A stretch of 64,000 nucleotides of DNA from Citrus sinensis (lineage: Eukaryota > Streptophyta > Magnoliopsida > Sapindales > Rutaceae). The position numbers and the translations under genes were made by a program. Location of the stretch: assembly GCF_022201045.2 (NCBI RefSeq), contig NC_068557.1, positions 32,713,501 to 32,777,500 on the forward strand, in the 5' to 3' direction. Under the pieces are notes generated by a model that searched no databases, was not told the DNA's origin, and saw nothing but the letters and a program-made list of their open reading frames with translations. Below are positions 50,383 to 61,426 of the stretch, piece by piece (the first letter of the stretch is position 1; every line of letters starts with the position of its first letter).

Positions 50383-52405
50383 TTAGCCTATCTTACCATC
50401 CTCTTCATCTTCTTCATCCCCATTGTGACTTGTAAAGAATGGGGTAAGATAATTCTTATCTAATGCTGTAAACGATGCAGCACTGCAGGATAGTTCATTA
50501 AAAGATAAATTAAATGCTGAAAAAATGAATGAATAATGTACAGAGGAAAGCTTAAAAGTTGCATCATGCTACCTCTTGCGGAATTCTTTCAGTTTCATCT
50601 TCAACTTATTCCCTGATGTTGAGCCCTCATCATAAGGAGCAGCATAGCCATTGTTACCCTCGAAATTCTAAGACAAATCATTGATTAGTATGCCAGAAAC
50701 ACTTATAATACTACTAATCACAATGACAAAAGTTGCAGTGGCCCGATTCAACTCCCATCAACTGAGAATTTCTGTACATGCATTAAACAAGCTCATAAAT
50801 TAACTTTGGCGGAACTTACTTCGCCTAGGTGGCCATCATGAGCATCACCAACAACTTGTAAAGCTTCCAGCATGGTACCAGTTGAACCACCAATCAATAA
50901 AACCTGATACATTGGTTGGAAGGTTTGGTGCAATTCAAAGTTTAAATATCATATGCAAGGATCTGATCCAAGTCAAGACCACTGAATGAATGAAAGAAGT
51001 TAAAGCTTAACAAGATGCAAAGGTGCATTCTAACTTTATGAAATGAATATTGCTTACTGTCAAAACAACTATGGCAGTAGTTGCAGTGAATATGGTCTGG
51101 CCATGTCCTTCAGGGAGATCATGAACTGATTGCAACGCAAGAGCAAAAGCCATAGCACCACGAAGTCCTACAAGCCCATAACTCGTAAGGATATGGCAAC
51201 AAGAAAAAGTGAACTCAACACAATTGAGCCCCAATTGTGAACTAACAAGGGTGAAAGTGAAAAAGTAATCCAAAACAGTCAGCATTTGTGCTCTTCTTAC
51301 CACTGTACCAAAGTGCTTGTTGATGTTTTAAAGGAATCTGTCGATGTGCAGGTCGAGCCAAATTAACCAAATATGCACAAGAAAAGACATTTGCTGCCCT
51401 ACACAAATTGATGCATAAATTAATGAAAAATCCCCTCAAATATCAATAGAAATATCGTGTGCAATGAATCAGCCTAATATACATGACATAATATTAGCAA
51501 ATACAGTATTCATACCTGGCAACTATGATGAATAACTGAGACAAAGCAGAGGAAGTTAAGGTATAACATCAGAAATTTTCAGTTAAAATAATCATTAAGC
51601 TTTAATTTCCGATTGGAGCAACCAAGGATACAATTGAGAAAAAGATAAACCCGAGATGTGACCAGCTGTGCTTTTCCATGGCAATATCAAAGCCCATGTA
51701 AATAAATCTGAAAATCATACAAAAACAGGAAGAAAGATGCAGGTGTTACATACATATAAAAGCTTAATTACTAAAAAGAGATAAAAATGATGAAAGATAA
51801 CTTACACAAATGTCTCTGCCAATGATGATATCAAATGGAAAAAAGCAGATACAAATCGCTGAGAGTTCTCTGACAAATTTGAGAAGGTATAACGCTTCAT
51901 GACCTAAAACAGAACATCATTCGGTTACACTAATCCAACACGTGACAGGTGATCATAGTATTAGGTGAAAACTATAAATATCCACTTACAATTCCTGTAA
52001 ACAGTATTGACACGATACCAGAGAGGCCAAGACCTTCTGCAAGCATGTATCTAAACAAAAGGAGTTATACATTAAAATTGAACCATAATGCCTCGGAGTA
52101 AGATAAAGAAAACTTTTCGGATCATTAAAATAAATGGCCTAGGAGACTACTTACGAGAAATATGGAAAAAGAACAAAGAGACAGCACTCTAAGTTCTGGA
52201 GACTGAATAGAGAATCACAGCAAAATGTTTTAATCAGGATCTTCTTATGCACGATGGATTAATAGAAATTTAGAATAAATAATACATATGCAGTACTCAC
52301 TTGTCAATATCCAATCCGGCATACTTGAAAAGGTTCAGGGAATTAAGGTTTCACAAAACATTCTAATGGATAAAAGTCAGTGCAACAAATTTAATCAATA
52401 AAGCG

Positions 52406-52440
<35 letters not shown>

Positions 52441-54717
52441 ACCAAAAAAAAAGGATATCAAAGCAGAAATAAATCCAACTCCAACACCTGCAAAGCAATA
52501 CTGCAGTATTAGTAATCTAATGAAAAAGGGATTAATATAGCAATACTGCATTATTGATATAGGATCTATATATATGGCTCGTAAGCAGGAATAAGCCCTT
52601 GCTCTCACTCTACCATAACTGTTTGTCATACACGACGATAACTAACCAGAGCATGAAAAAAGGCCAGAAAAGGATAAACAAGCAAAATACACAGTGAATA
52701 TAAAGCAGAACACCCAAAACTATAGCTGATATAAATTATAACAGAAAGTATAATTTTTGGCAAAACTGCAAGACAGATTGAAAAAACTACCTGCAGACAT
52801 TGAGCCAACAAAGGTCTCAAGAAACCTGACAATCACCATAAAGAAATTTTGCCCAGATGAAGCATGACTTCTCACTAAGGACATTGTCCTGCATATGAAG
52901 AACAGCTTACTTCAATCCCAAATCCTAACCCACATAATGATCTAACTGGTTATGACAAATGCAAATTTTACATACCGGTACAAGGATATCGCCATCTACC
53001 ATTTGTGAAACATACAAAAAGATCAATTCTCAGACATTAAATGTTTATCAGGATAAAACAGAAAATTCACTCGCAAGAAAATTGGACATCATAGCTATCA
53101 ACAAAGACTTACTGCATCGTTCAAAACAGATTCCCCAAAAACCAATGCGTAGAGGTTCATATCCGTGCCAAGTTCCTGAAATGTCACAGCTAAACGTTAC
53201 GTAAAAGATAAAGGCAGATGGCTTACCAAGATGTTAAATACTAAAATATTAGACTAATCCCTACACTGCACACTCAATTATCATGTCAGGAATAGGATAC
53301 CTTTTTTTTTTTTCCTTTTATTTGTTTATTTCTTTTAAGTATTGCATGAATGTAAACCAAACCCTCCCCTCACCCATCTGAGCAAGGCCCGAACACCAAA
53401 CCAATTGTACCAGTCCAAGAGATTTTACCAATTGAACCAACAGGCACCCGCAAAGATGGATATATTAGGAATGTGATAAGCCATCAAATTGAAAATATTT
53501 GTGGTTAATCATATAATTGTTATAAAATTTAATTTGACTTCAAGATAAGTATATGCTACAATTTGCTGGATCAATTATTTTAGCTTAACCAGTCAATAGA
53601 CAAAATAAAAGCGCACACGTCACCTGAAATATAGACAAAACAGTGACAGGATCTGTTGCTGAAATAAGAGCACCAAACATCAAGCACTCAACAAATGGAA
53701 GTCTGTACATGAGGAACATCACTCCACCAAGGTAACTATACAGAAAGCAGGAAAGAAAACATCAGAAGTCAGGGTTTCAATGTACAATACAAAATCTGGT
53801 CATTTCTATGTAAAGAAATACTTACACTAGTATACCCGTGACCATTGAAGCTAAAAAGGTTCCAAAAATAGCAAATGTCACAATGGCTCCAAAGTTAGAA
53901 AAAAAAGGTTTCTGCCAGGAAAACAAAATCATGAGGAGACAGGTTGCACCTGAGAATGAAAATTTAACCAACAATTTATATGTTCAATGACAATGGCAGG
54001 TACTTACCGGAGATAAGCTGAACCCTGACTGAGTATGACGAAAAGAGTCAAGAAAAGAAAAATGTTGAAGATAAAATTCAAAATCAAGCAGCAAATATGC
54101 ACTATGAGTGCGTGTACACAGACAGAAGTATAAATGTAAATGAAAATGTACTCAGTAAAGGAGAAAATGGCATGATGAGAATTTCAGTTTAGTAAGGATA
54201 TAATATGATCGGAGGCAACAGAAATAGAAAGAAAAACTCTTCATGGAAATTAAACCAAGCCCTGCCAAAAATTAGGGAAAAAAATGAGCAACTAGAGTTT
54301 TAGGATCACATCATAGAAGCAAAAATGGAAAATCCAGTGACATTAATTCATTAAAAGAAAATGAATACCTAATATTTGTTTCAGTATTAGAGATATTAGC
54401 CAGTGCACCAACAATTAAACCTGAAAAATATACGATGCAAGGATAATTATTCAGCCAGAAATTAAAGTAAAATTAGCGAGAAAAAGAAAAAAGAAAAGAA
54501 AGGGAATAAAAGTAATTAAAATAATACCTATGAGAAGAGAAGCGCTGGCTTCCGGAAGATAATAGAATTTGTGACGGCGAAGGACGTGGCCGAGGACGAA
54601 AGAGAGTACAAGCATCATGATCTGGAGGAGTATGCCGACGCCAGCGGCTTGCTGCTCCTTTGCGGGACTTCCACGAGGATCGTTCGCCGGAGATATCTGC
54701 AATGCCTCTCCCGTCAT
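50383..54717 (-). CDS. NHX6: endosomal Na+(K+)/H+ antiporter, NHX5/NHX6 type
   Basis: Twenty-one exons join in frame to 518 residues: 54717-54528, 54420-54369, 54261-54202, 54032-54008, 53911-53826, 53735-53624, 53175-53113, 52995-52976, 52888-52791, 52487-52459, 52332-52301, 52202-52155, 52050-51990, 51903-51806, 51707-51632, 51535-51516, 51398-51301, 51167-51058, 50903-50820, 50667-50573, 50482-50383. The family exchanges K+ or Na+ for H+ in Golgi and trans-Golgi/endosomal membranes, setting luminal pH for vacuolar sorting. Visible are the first membrane helix [20 protein letters not shown], the amiloride-site-like [44 protein letters not shown] (acidic transport residues), [13 protein letters not shown] and a soluble acidic tail. 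Three introns look U12-type. I chose the start at MTGEALQIS because family members begin similarly. Confidence 0.92.
51536..51631 (-). other. U12-type GT-AG intron of the NHX gene (intron 15)
   Basis: In transcript sense the donor is ATT|GTATCCTTGG, matching the U12 consensus RTATCCTT exactly. The branch region reads ACCTTAACTTCC, a near-perfect U12 branch site about 20 bases before the acceptor TTTGTCTCAG. The join gives FFSI-LFIIVAR, as in homologues. Confidence 0.85.
52333..52458 (-). other. U12-type AT-AC intron of the NHX gene (intron 10), with G35 run
   Basis: In transcript sense the exon ends TCTGCTTTG, then ATATCCTTTT, and the intron ends AACCTTAATTCCCTGAAC before CTTTTCAAGTATGCC. 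Only this AT-AC join yields the conserved [13 protein letters not shown]; no GT-AG alternative keeps frame. The 126-base intron contains 35 consecutive G beginning about 19 bases after the donor. Confidence 0.88.
52406..52440 (-). repeat. C35 homopolymer (G35 in the NHX transcript)
   Basis: Thirty-five consecutive C on the plus strand inside NHX intron 10. Confidence 0.95.
53300..53456 (-). mobile_element. SINE-like element in NHX intron 6
   Basis: On the minus strand, TGTTGGTTCAATTGGTAAA resembles an A box and GGTGTTCGGGCCTTGC a degenerate B box; the element runs into an A-rich tail (T13 run near 53302 on the plus strand). No exact target duplication was found. Confidence 0.55.
54033..54201 (-). 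other. U12-type AT-AC intron of the NHX gene (intron 3)
   Basis: In transcript sense the exon ends CCGATCATATT, then ATATCCTTAC. The intron ends TTTTCTTGACTCTTTTCGTC then ATAC before TCAGTCAGGG. The join gives [13 protein letters not shown], as in homologues. TTCTTGAC is a near-consensus U12 branch site 15 bases before the AC. The following exon is only 25 bases. Confidence 0.88.
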
Positions 54718-55043
54718 TATACCCCGATGTCCCAACTTTCGAGCCCTAAAATTCAATGTCAATTGTTGTTGTTTTCTCCTTCACGATGATGATGATTTCT
54801 ATCTCTTCTGTTTTGTTACGCCAACAGCCAACTGACTGAAAGTCTCAAACTGATGTGATGCTCTTTATATATATATATTTATCATTGGTTAGAATTTGGA
54901 ATTAAAGTTTGAGATGGGCTTCACAAATCAAATTATAATATTGTAAAAATTGATTAAAGACACCTTTTAAATTTGACCTACAATATTTTAAAATTGAATG
55001 GCAAATTTTTTCTGTGTGAATGTATGTATGTGTTTGTGGGTGC

Positions 55044-55080
<37 letters not shown>

Positions 55081-55177
55081 ATTTAACTTAGAATGTAGAA
55101 TTAAAATTTAGGATTGATTTAATCAATTTAATATATTATAAAAATTGATTTAATATATTCTCCACACACACGCGGGC
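54718..55177. other. NHX upstream region
   Basis: Probable leader and promoter. Contains (TA)n at about 55045-55077 and a pair of diverged direct repeats (about 54886-54960 and 55080-55155) sharing GTAGAATTAAA-like and AAAAATTGATT blocks. Confidence 0.45.
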
Positions 55178-55185
55178 ACGTAGAT

Positions 55186-56056
55186 AAGAATGACAATTGT
55201 GCCCGTAAATCTATCCAAATCCGTTTGCTGCGGATAATTTTGTAAGATGTGGACGAGTTTGGTATTACAAATTGAAACCCGCACTTGGATGAGGATGAGT
55301 TTGTTATTAGCCTAATATCCAGCAGATAACCACATGGATATTTGCTAGACTTGTAATATTTTTTTAAATATTTTTAATTTAATTTTAATTAAAAAAATTA
55401 AATCTAAAAATATATAAAAATAATAATATAATTATGCCAAGTGCCAAATAACCAAAGTGTTTTTGTATGGACTATTTTTCTTTAACTTAATCATGAATTA
55501 TTTCATTATTATAATTTTTTTCAGATTAATATTTGAAAAGTATCATTCTTTGAAAAATATTAATCTTAATCATTATTGTAGGCATCATGTTGGATGGGTG
55601 CTAATGATGGTGAATGAAATGAAAATCTTCTCTTAGAGCTTGTGTTGAATGATAATATGAAAAGTAATTGTTATTTTTAGATACTAGTTTGTAGTTTTTT
55701 TTAATAGATTTGTTTATTTTATACTTAAAATTCAGAATTTGTATTGGATGAATGTTGAAATTTTAATTTTTCATTTACATTAGTTAAGTTTAAAATCGAG
55801 TATGTTATATATAATTTGAAGTTATTATTGTAAATTTATATATTGAACATTTGTGATTTTAAATGTACAAACCCGTAAAAAATCCGTCGGATACCATTGT
55901 GAGTTTAGTAATTGTCAAAATCCGCAGCGGGTAAGTTTTTGTAAAAAAATTAAAATTTACTACGGGTTACGAGTGAGTTCGGTAATTTAAATTTTATGTG
56001 GGTTTAAATTTGATAATGGCAAACTCGCTGCAAGCGGTGCCCATTACCATCCTTAA
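55186..56056. mobile_element. non-autonomous hAT-like DNA element
   Basis: Flanked by a perfect 8-bp duplication, ACGTAGAT, at 55178-55185 and 56057-56064, the length typical of hAT elements. The left end AAGAATGACAATTGTGCCCG and the complement of the right end TTAAGGATGGTAATGGGCAC are imperfect inverted repeats. Inside, GCGGATAAT, CCCGCACTTGG and GCGGGTAAG blocks repeat in both orientations. The 871 bp contain no ORF of note. Confidence 0.75.
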
Positions 56057-56064
56057 ACGTAGAT

Positions 56065-57248
56065 TAGATTTCAATTGACTGTCTATGGCTTCATTGCGTG
56101 TGATTGAGGTGGGTTGCTTGACTGCATAATTGGTGCTGGGGTGGCTGTTGTTATTTTTCTTCGTTCCACACTTCCACTTCCCACCCACCCCGTCTACGCT
56201 ACCGGTTCATTTCCTATTTGCTAATGCTTTAGCTTCCCTACTACTAGTTTATCTTTAATATTAATCTCTCCAAATTATTTAATTCATCAAATCTTAATCA
56301 AGACGACACATATACATGTATACAACGCCTTAGATATAAAATTTTAATTTTATATTGCAAATTTGGTTCTACCTTATTTCTTTTAAAAATCTTGTTCTGT
56401 AGACAGTCGTACGATGGAAAAGTTTAATGCAGAGAGTTACGATTTTGTCAATGTGGCAACTTCTCTTCAAATCCAAAGTCACATTTGCTTCTTGAATATT
56501 TTGTTTCTAAGTAATACTTGGAAATTTATCATCAATTTACACATTTTTTTTTTCATCTATATATTATTAGATTCATCTGTGTTATCTGCAATTTTATTTT
56601 TGTTTGCAAAGTGGATTTGGAAGTTTCTTGTGGATACAAATAATGGTCTTTGTTCAATTTACAAGTTCATATAAATTTTATCATCAATTTACACTTTTTT
56701 TTTTCATCTATATATTATTAGATTCATCTGTGTTATCTGCAATTTTCCTTTTGTTTGCAAAGTGGATTTGGAAGTTTCTTGTTGATACAAATAATGGTCT
56801 TTGTTCAATTTACAAGTTCATATAAATTTTATAAGGTGTAATCCATCATACATATCATTCATCATCTAAGATCTAATGCTGAAAAGAAATAAAAAGAAAA
56901 TTTAAGAAAATTGCAAGGCTAGCAGTCTATGCTCCCAGTCTCCCAACCAAATACACTTCAAAGCCTCTTTACAAATCTTCTCCATTATTGTACAAACCTT
57001 TGAAAGTCTTAAAACTTCTCAAATCCTCGCACCCCGTCCCTACAATCCCAATCTTTATTCTCACAGTCCAACCGCCAGCCAGAATCATTTGAAAACCAAG
57101 TCAATGACTAAATATTACAACAAAGTACCACGATGTACATAACCAAAGTTCATGTACACCAATTGTCAGACACATCATCCTCTAACATTCCCTGTTAACA
57201 TATAAAAATTGTAGATAAAAGCTGACATGGACGTATGCAGCAATCATT
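56065..57248. other. spacer between the hAT-like element and the WD40 gene
   Basis: Contains the 152-bp tandem duplication listed separately; the right end is probably the WD40 gene 3' UTR. ORFs at 56414-56825 are hydrophobic and repeat-derived, with no recognised homology. Confidence 0.45.
56523..56826 (+). repeat. 152-bp two-copy tandem repeat
   Basis: Copies at about 56523-56674 and 56675-56826 share ATTATTAGATTCATCTGTGT and GTGGATTTGGAAGTTTCTTG with only a few differences, indicating a fairly recent duplication. Confidence 0.88.
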
Positions 57249-59956
57249 TCACAAAAGGGTGTCAAGATATGTATAATTCCTGCATCGGTTGTATTGAAGG
57301 AGACTTCCATAGGTGCGATCCCACACTCCAATGAAGAGGGCTTCTGTGTCAGGGCTAAAAGTCATACCGGAGATCTCCCCAAAAAAATCGATCTCCTGCT
57401 CTTTCTCAAACCCATTCTTCGCATCATAGACATGCACAAAATCTGCTGGCTCTGCCATTGCCATGAAATTCCCATCAGACGTGAAACGAATTGATCGAAT
57501 TGCTCCCAAATTGCCCTTGAGCACAGCAACTGACTTTGATAAGTTCCTAACATCCCATACTCGACAAGTCTTGTCTTGGTTACCCGTGGCAAAGATGCGA
57601 CCATCAGGGTGCCATGCAGATGCAAAGGAGAAGTCCAAGTGCCCACATAACGGCATGATGGCCTACAATAACAGATTGAAATTAGCTAAAAGCATTCTCA
57701 CAACTGTATCTGTTGTCATCATACACCTTCAACTGAACAGATATAGGAAAAAAGACTACCTTTCCTGTTTGAGAATCCACCAGTATCCCTTCTGGGTTGT
57801 CACCAACAATGACAAGAAGCTTTCCATCCGGACTCAAAGAGGTGTGCTGTAAACAGATAGCATTGAGTAAACTAGTCAGTTGCATTTATACAAAACAAGT
57901 ACCATATCATTGCATGAATGTGCTAGTTAAGGCTAATCAATTCAAACAAGATAAGCACATGAGCCCAAACTCAGGCAGGTAACTCTGCATTCTGCAATGC
58001 CCAATTTTTACTTCTTCCAAGTAGGTAATATCTGAAATCTGTTTATGAATAAAAAAGGTCCATAGAAAGCATCAAGATTGGCCATTCTGAGCTCAAGTGA
58101 GCCCAGGCTATGTGCATGTGTACACGTGAAATGGATATACTTCGTATGCAAATAGAAAGGAAACATTTACACGCTATCATACAACTAAAACAATTTAAAG
58201 CAGAACAAGGAAGAAAAATATAGTAGAACCTATACTCCAACATGAATACTCACATTCACAGGCCATGGGAAGCTGAAATGCTTTGAGAGCTGAAACCTCT
58301 CCATATCAAAGTCCCTAACTCCACAGTCGTTATTTGACGCCATGAAATGAATTCCACCACTGGCACAAAATTGATTATAAGTCAGCTTCTATTATCCCTA
58401 ATAGTAAGCCCAGCCTTAATTTGATTAATTCATTGAAGGAAAAAGAAAAATAACCTGGGAGAATTGTAAATCTCAACAGCGTTTGTGATCGCATTCTCAT
58501 CGTACGTCGTCCTAGAACAAAAGCTAACTCCTGGTTGATCCAAATACTGTGTGCCATAAGGGAAGACAATTTATCATCCATCAACCATCATATTCATTCT
58601 GAATAGATAATATTCATACTCTTGAGAGCAAGGGTAGATACAAAAGTAATTATCTGAGGACATAGTTGATGAATTTACCTCTTAAAAGTAAAGACCATAT
58701 TAGCTTCAATATAAAATAAACTGGGATAAACCTTGTAATCGTTAACAAAGAAAAAAAGAAAAATACTTGACTGCAAATGAAACCCAAAAAATGGGTAAAA
58801 CAATTACACAAGACGCAGTCTATAAAAATGGTAACAGTGAAAATACCATGAAACAGTCCACAATAAATTGTAAAACATAATGATGGCTACGACTGCAGTA
58901 AAGAATATTTAAAGCACCAAAATAATTTACCTTACAAATAAGTTCTCCCTGGAATCCTCCAGCAATTAACAAGTTATCCCTTACTGCTAGTGTACTAACT
59001 TGAGTCTGCGTAAATCCTTCCAACAGATTCCCAGGGTGTTTCTATTAGAAAAAATAACCTTGAGTTCTGAATACATTCCAAATTCACAACAACCATGCAT
59101 TAAACATAAAAAAAAATCATGAGAAAGATGTACCTCGCATGGCGCCACATGTCCTGAAACATCAAGGACTTCAGTTCTCTTGCTACTCAATGAAGACCAA
59201 TGAACAATTGAGAAATGTGACATAAGATAGACGTCATGCTTTGACGTTGACCAAACCAAGTTTCGCAACTGCAAAGCCAGAGACAGTACTCGTATCAATC
59301 TCATTCAATCACTTTTATGCATAATCCAAATTGAAATAATGCAGAAAGGATATCACCGTACTTGGAAATGGAGGATAGTTGATTTTACAGATCTTGTGTT
59401 TCGCCAGAACTCGTAATACTTCCCTCCTTTCTTTGTGGGCTTACATTCCTACGGACAAGTACGGTATAGAAAACAAAAATTGGTGAAAAGAATATCCAAA
59501 AGTACCCTATGGTTCGATATATGGGAAACCAAGGGGAAATACACGTTACCTTCTCTGAACCTTCTCCTGATTGAGGTATGTTTTCATAATTCTTATACTG
59601 CTCTAATCTAGTTTGCCTATACTTCTCACGAGTAATGCTCAGCCTTTCCCAAGGAATTCCCTGGATATCCTTCCCCCTCCTAGCATCAGCGGCAGTCGTA
59701 TCTGTTATCTTATTATCCTGCACAAGCAACACCCAGAATTAATTAAAAAAATTAAGTGACACAAACAATTTTTTCATTGAAACACATTTTGGATAGGAAA
59801 TGAACAAACCAAATGATCATATTCATCGTCATCATCGTCATCAGACTCTGAATCCCCCATTAATCTAGCACGGAAATACATATCATCATCAACCTCGGCC
59901 ATTTCATAATCATCAGCCACATAATAGATGGCTTCATCCCCCTCCAATTGGGACAT
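57249..59956 (-). CDS. WD40-repeat protein (At1g36070/At1g78070-like)
   Basis: Nine exons join in frame to 448 residues: 59956-59810, 59717-59550, 59448-59362, 59268-59134, 59041-58931, 58546-58455, 58359-58254, 57846-57760, 57662-57249. The N-terminus MSQLEGDEAIYYVADDYEMA is acidic with an Asp run (SESDDDDDDEYDHL), followed by GIPWERLSITREKYRQTRLE. WD-type repeats then form the propeller: VSTLAVRDNLLIAGGFQGEL, HTSLSPDGKLLVIVGDNPEG, FSFASAWHPDGRIFATGNQD with KTCRVWDVRN, and GAIRSIRFTSDGNFMAMAEP. This family is conserved from yeast to plants but its function is unsettled; a scaffold role is inferred. A TTCTGCAG acceptor lies four bases before the ATG, so a 5' UTR intron is likely. Confidence 0.9.
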
Positions 59957-61426
59957 TTTCTGCAGAACAGAATTATACTTGAGCTAGTATCACTTTATAT
60001 CAAGGGGAATGGAAAAGAAATTCACCAACAAAAAGTATATGAAGAAAATAAAAAAGAAAGAAGCAACGCAATCCCGGTGGCAATCATTCCTTGAAGCAAG
60101 CAAACCAGCTTACATCAACTCAATCTTCACAACCAATGAAACAAACCCAAAGATAGACACCATTGGCTCATTATTTATGGATACAAATTACTCCAACTGC
60201 TTTTTTAACCAATGAATCTTTTAATCCTATGCATTTCCTCGAGGGACTAAGGTTACATACATAAATGCTTTATTATATTATTAATAAAAATGGTTAAAAA
60301 CTCATACATGCAGCTGAAGTAAAATTGTTGCGAACACACAATTTACAAATAGTGAAGGATACAACAAATAATTCGAATTAAAAAATTATTTGGAATAGCA
60401 ACCGTACAAAGCTTGATGGACTTCATTCAGTTACGGCAATAAACAAGCACAATCCAAGCACATAGAAAGGTTTTATGCGGTAAAACAACAGCGTAGGGTT
60501 ACTAACACAGAGAGCATAAAATAGTTTACATCTCACAGTTTTTGAATACAATAAAGAAAATATAAGAGTTTAATTTTTATGCATACGCAATAGCGGATGA
60601 AAAGGAGTTAAGATTGTGAATTTCGACCTTGTTTTGACAATTGAACGGGCGATAGAGCAGCTTGGGTGGGAGATTAGATTCTTCGATCAGCGTCCAAACG
60701 CTGCTGCTGCTGGTACCGCTGTTGCTTTATTAATGTTTGTTGTACCTATTACCCTCCAAAGAGATCACCACCACCACCACCATCATCATCAGTAGTTAAA
60801 AGAAGGAATTTCACTGTTCAATCGAACGTGTCAGTTTTACGTTTATACCCCCGATTCTTCAGTGAGGATACACGCGCTGACAAAGTGTGTTAGATTTCTT
60901 TCAACAGCGGAGGAGGTTTTAACACCCCTTAAAATCCTCAAACACCTTCTTTAGAATTTTATTTCCTAAAAATATTTACAGTTTAATTTATAAATACAAA
61001 ATTTATATATGAAAAATTCCATCATTTAATAAAATTTCAATTCTTTTTTAAAATTTTATTTATAAAATATATAAGAATCCTCTAAAATTTCAATTACTTT
61101 CTTCCTATTATATAATTATAGTTTTAATTAAGTCCACTCTTCTTTCTGCTGTAATGGGCTTTAAATGGCCCAAGGACAACAACACAAATGCGAAGATGAA
61201 GGGTACTGGTGAGGACTAGTATGGCATATGTAGGAAAACGAGTGGATATTTTTGGTAATTTAAAGTTTTATGAGTATTTTCTAAACGGTGTGTGATTCAT
61301 AACACACTGACACTATTTCGCTGAGGCAAGTAAATAAGTAAAAGTGAAGTGGGCGGAGAGGGAAGACCTCTTGCTGCAGCTGCAAGAAAGGAGAGAAGGG
61401 AATCGGCGGTAACAACAGTAGCAGTT
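59957..61426. other. divergent upstream region shared by WD40 and SixA-like genes
   Basis: About 1.5 kb lie between the two start codons. The part to about 60740 probably holds the WD40 leader and its intron (donor candidate near 60628-60635 on the minus strand). (CAC/CAT)n lies near 60768-60790. No other gene is seen. Confidence 0.45.

Noticed and set aside
52363-52629. ORF with a poly-glycine stretch
   Set aside because: Produced by reading the G35 run and through the AT-AC intron; the real exon ends at 52459.
56414-56825. Two hydrophobic ORFs (86 and 73 residues)
   Set aside because: AT-rich, created by the 152-bp tandem duplication; no recognisable family.
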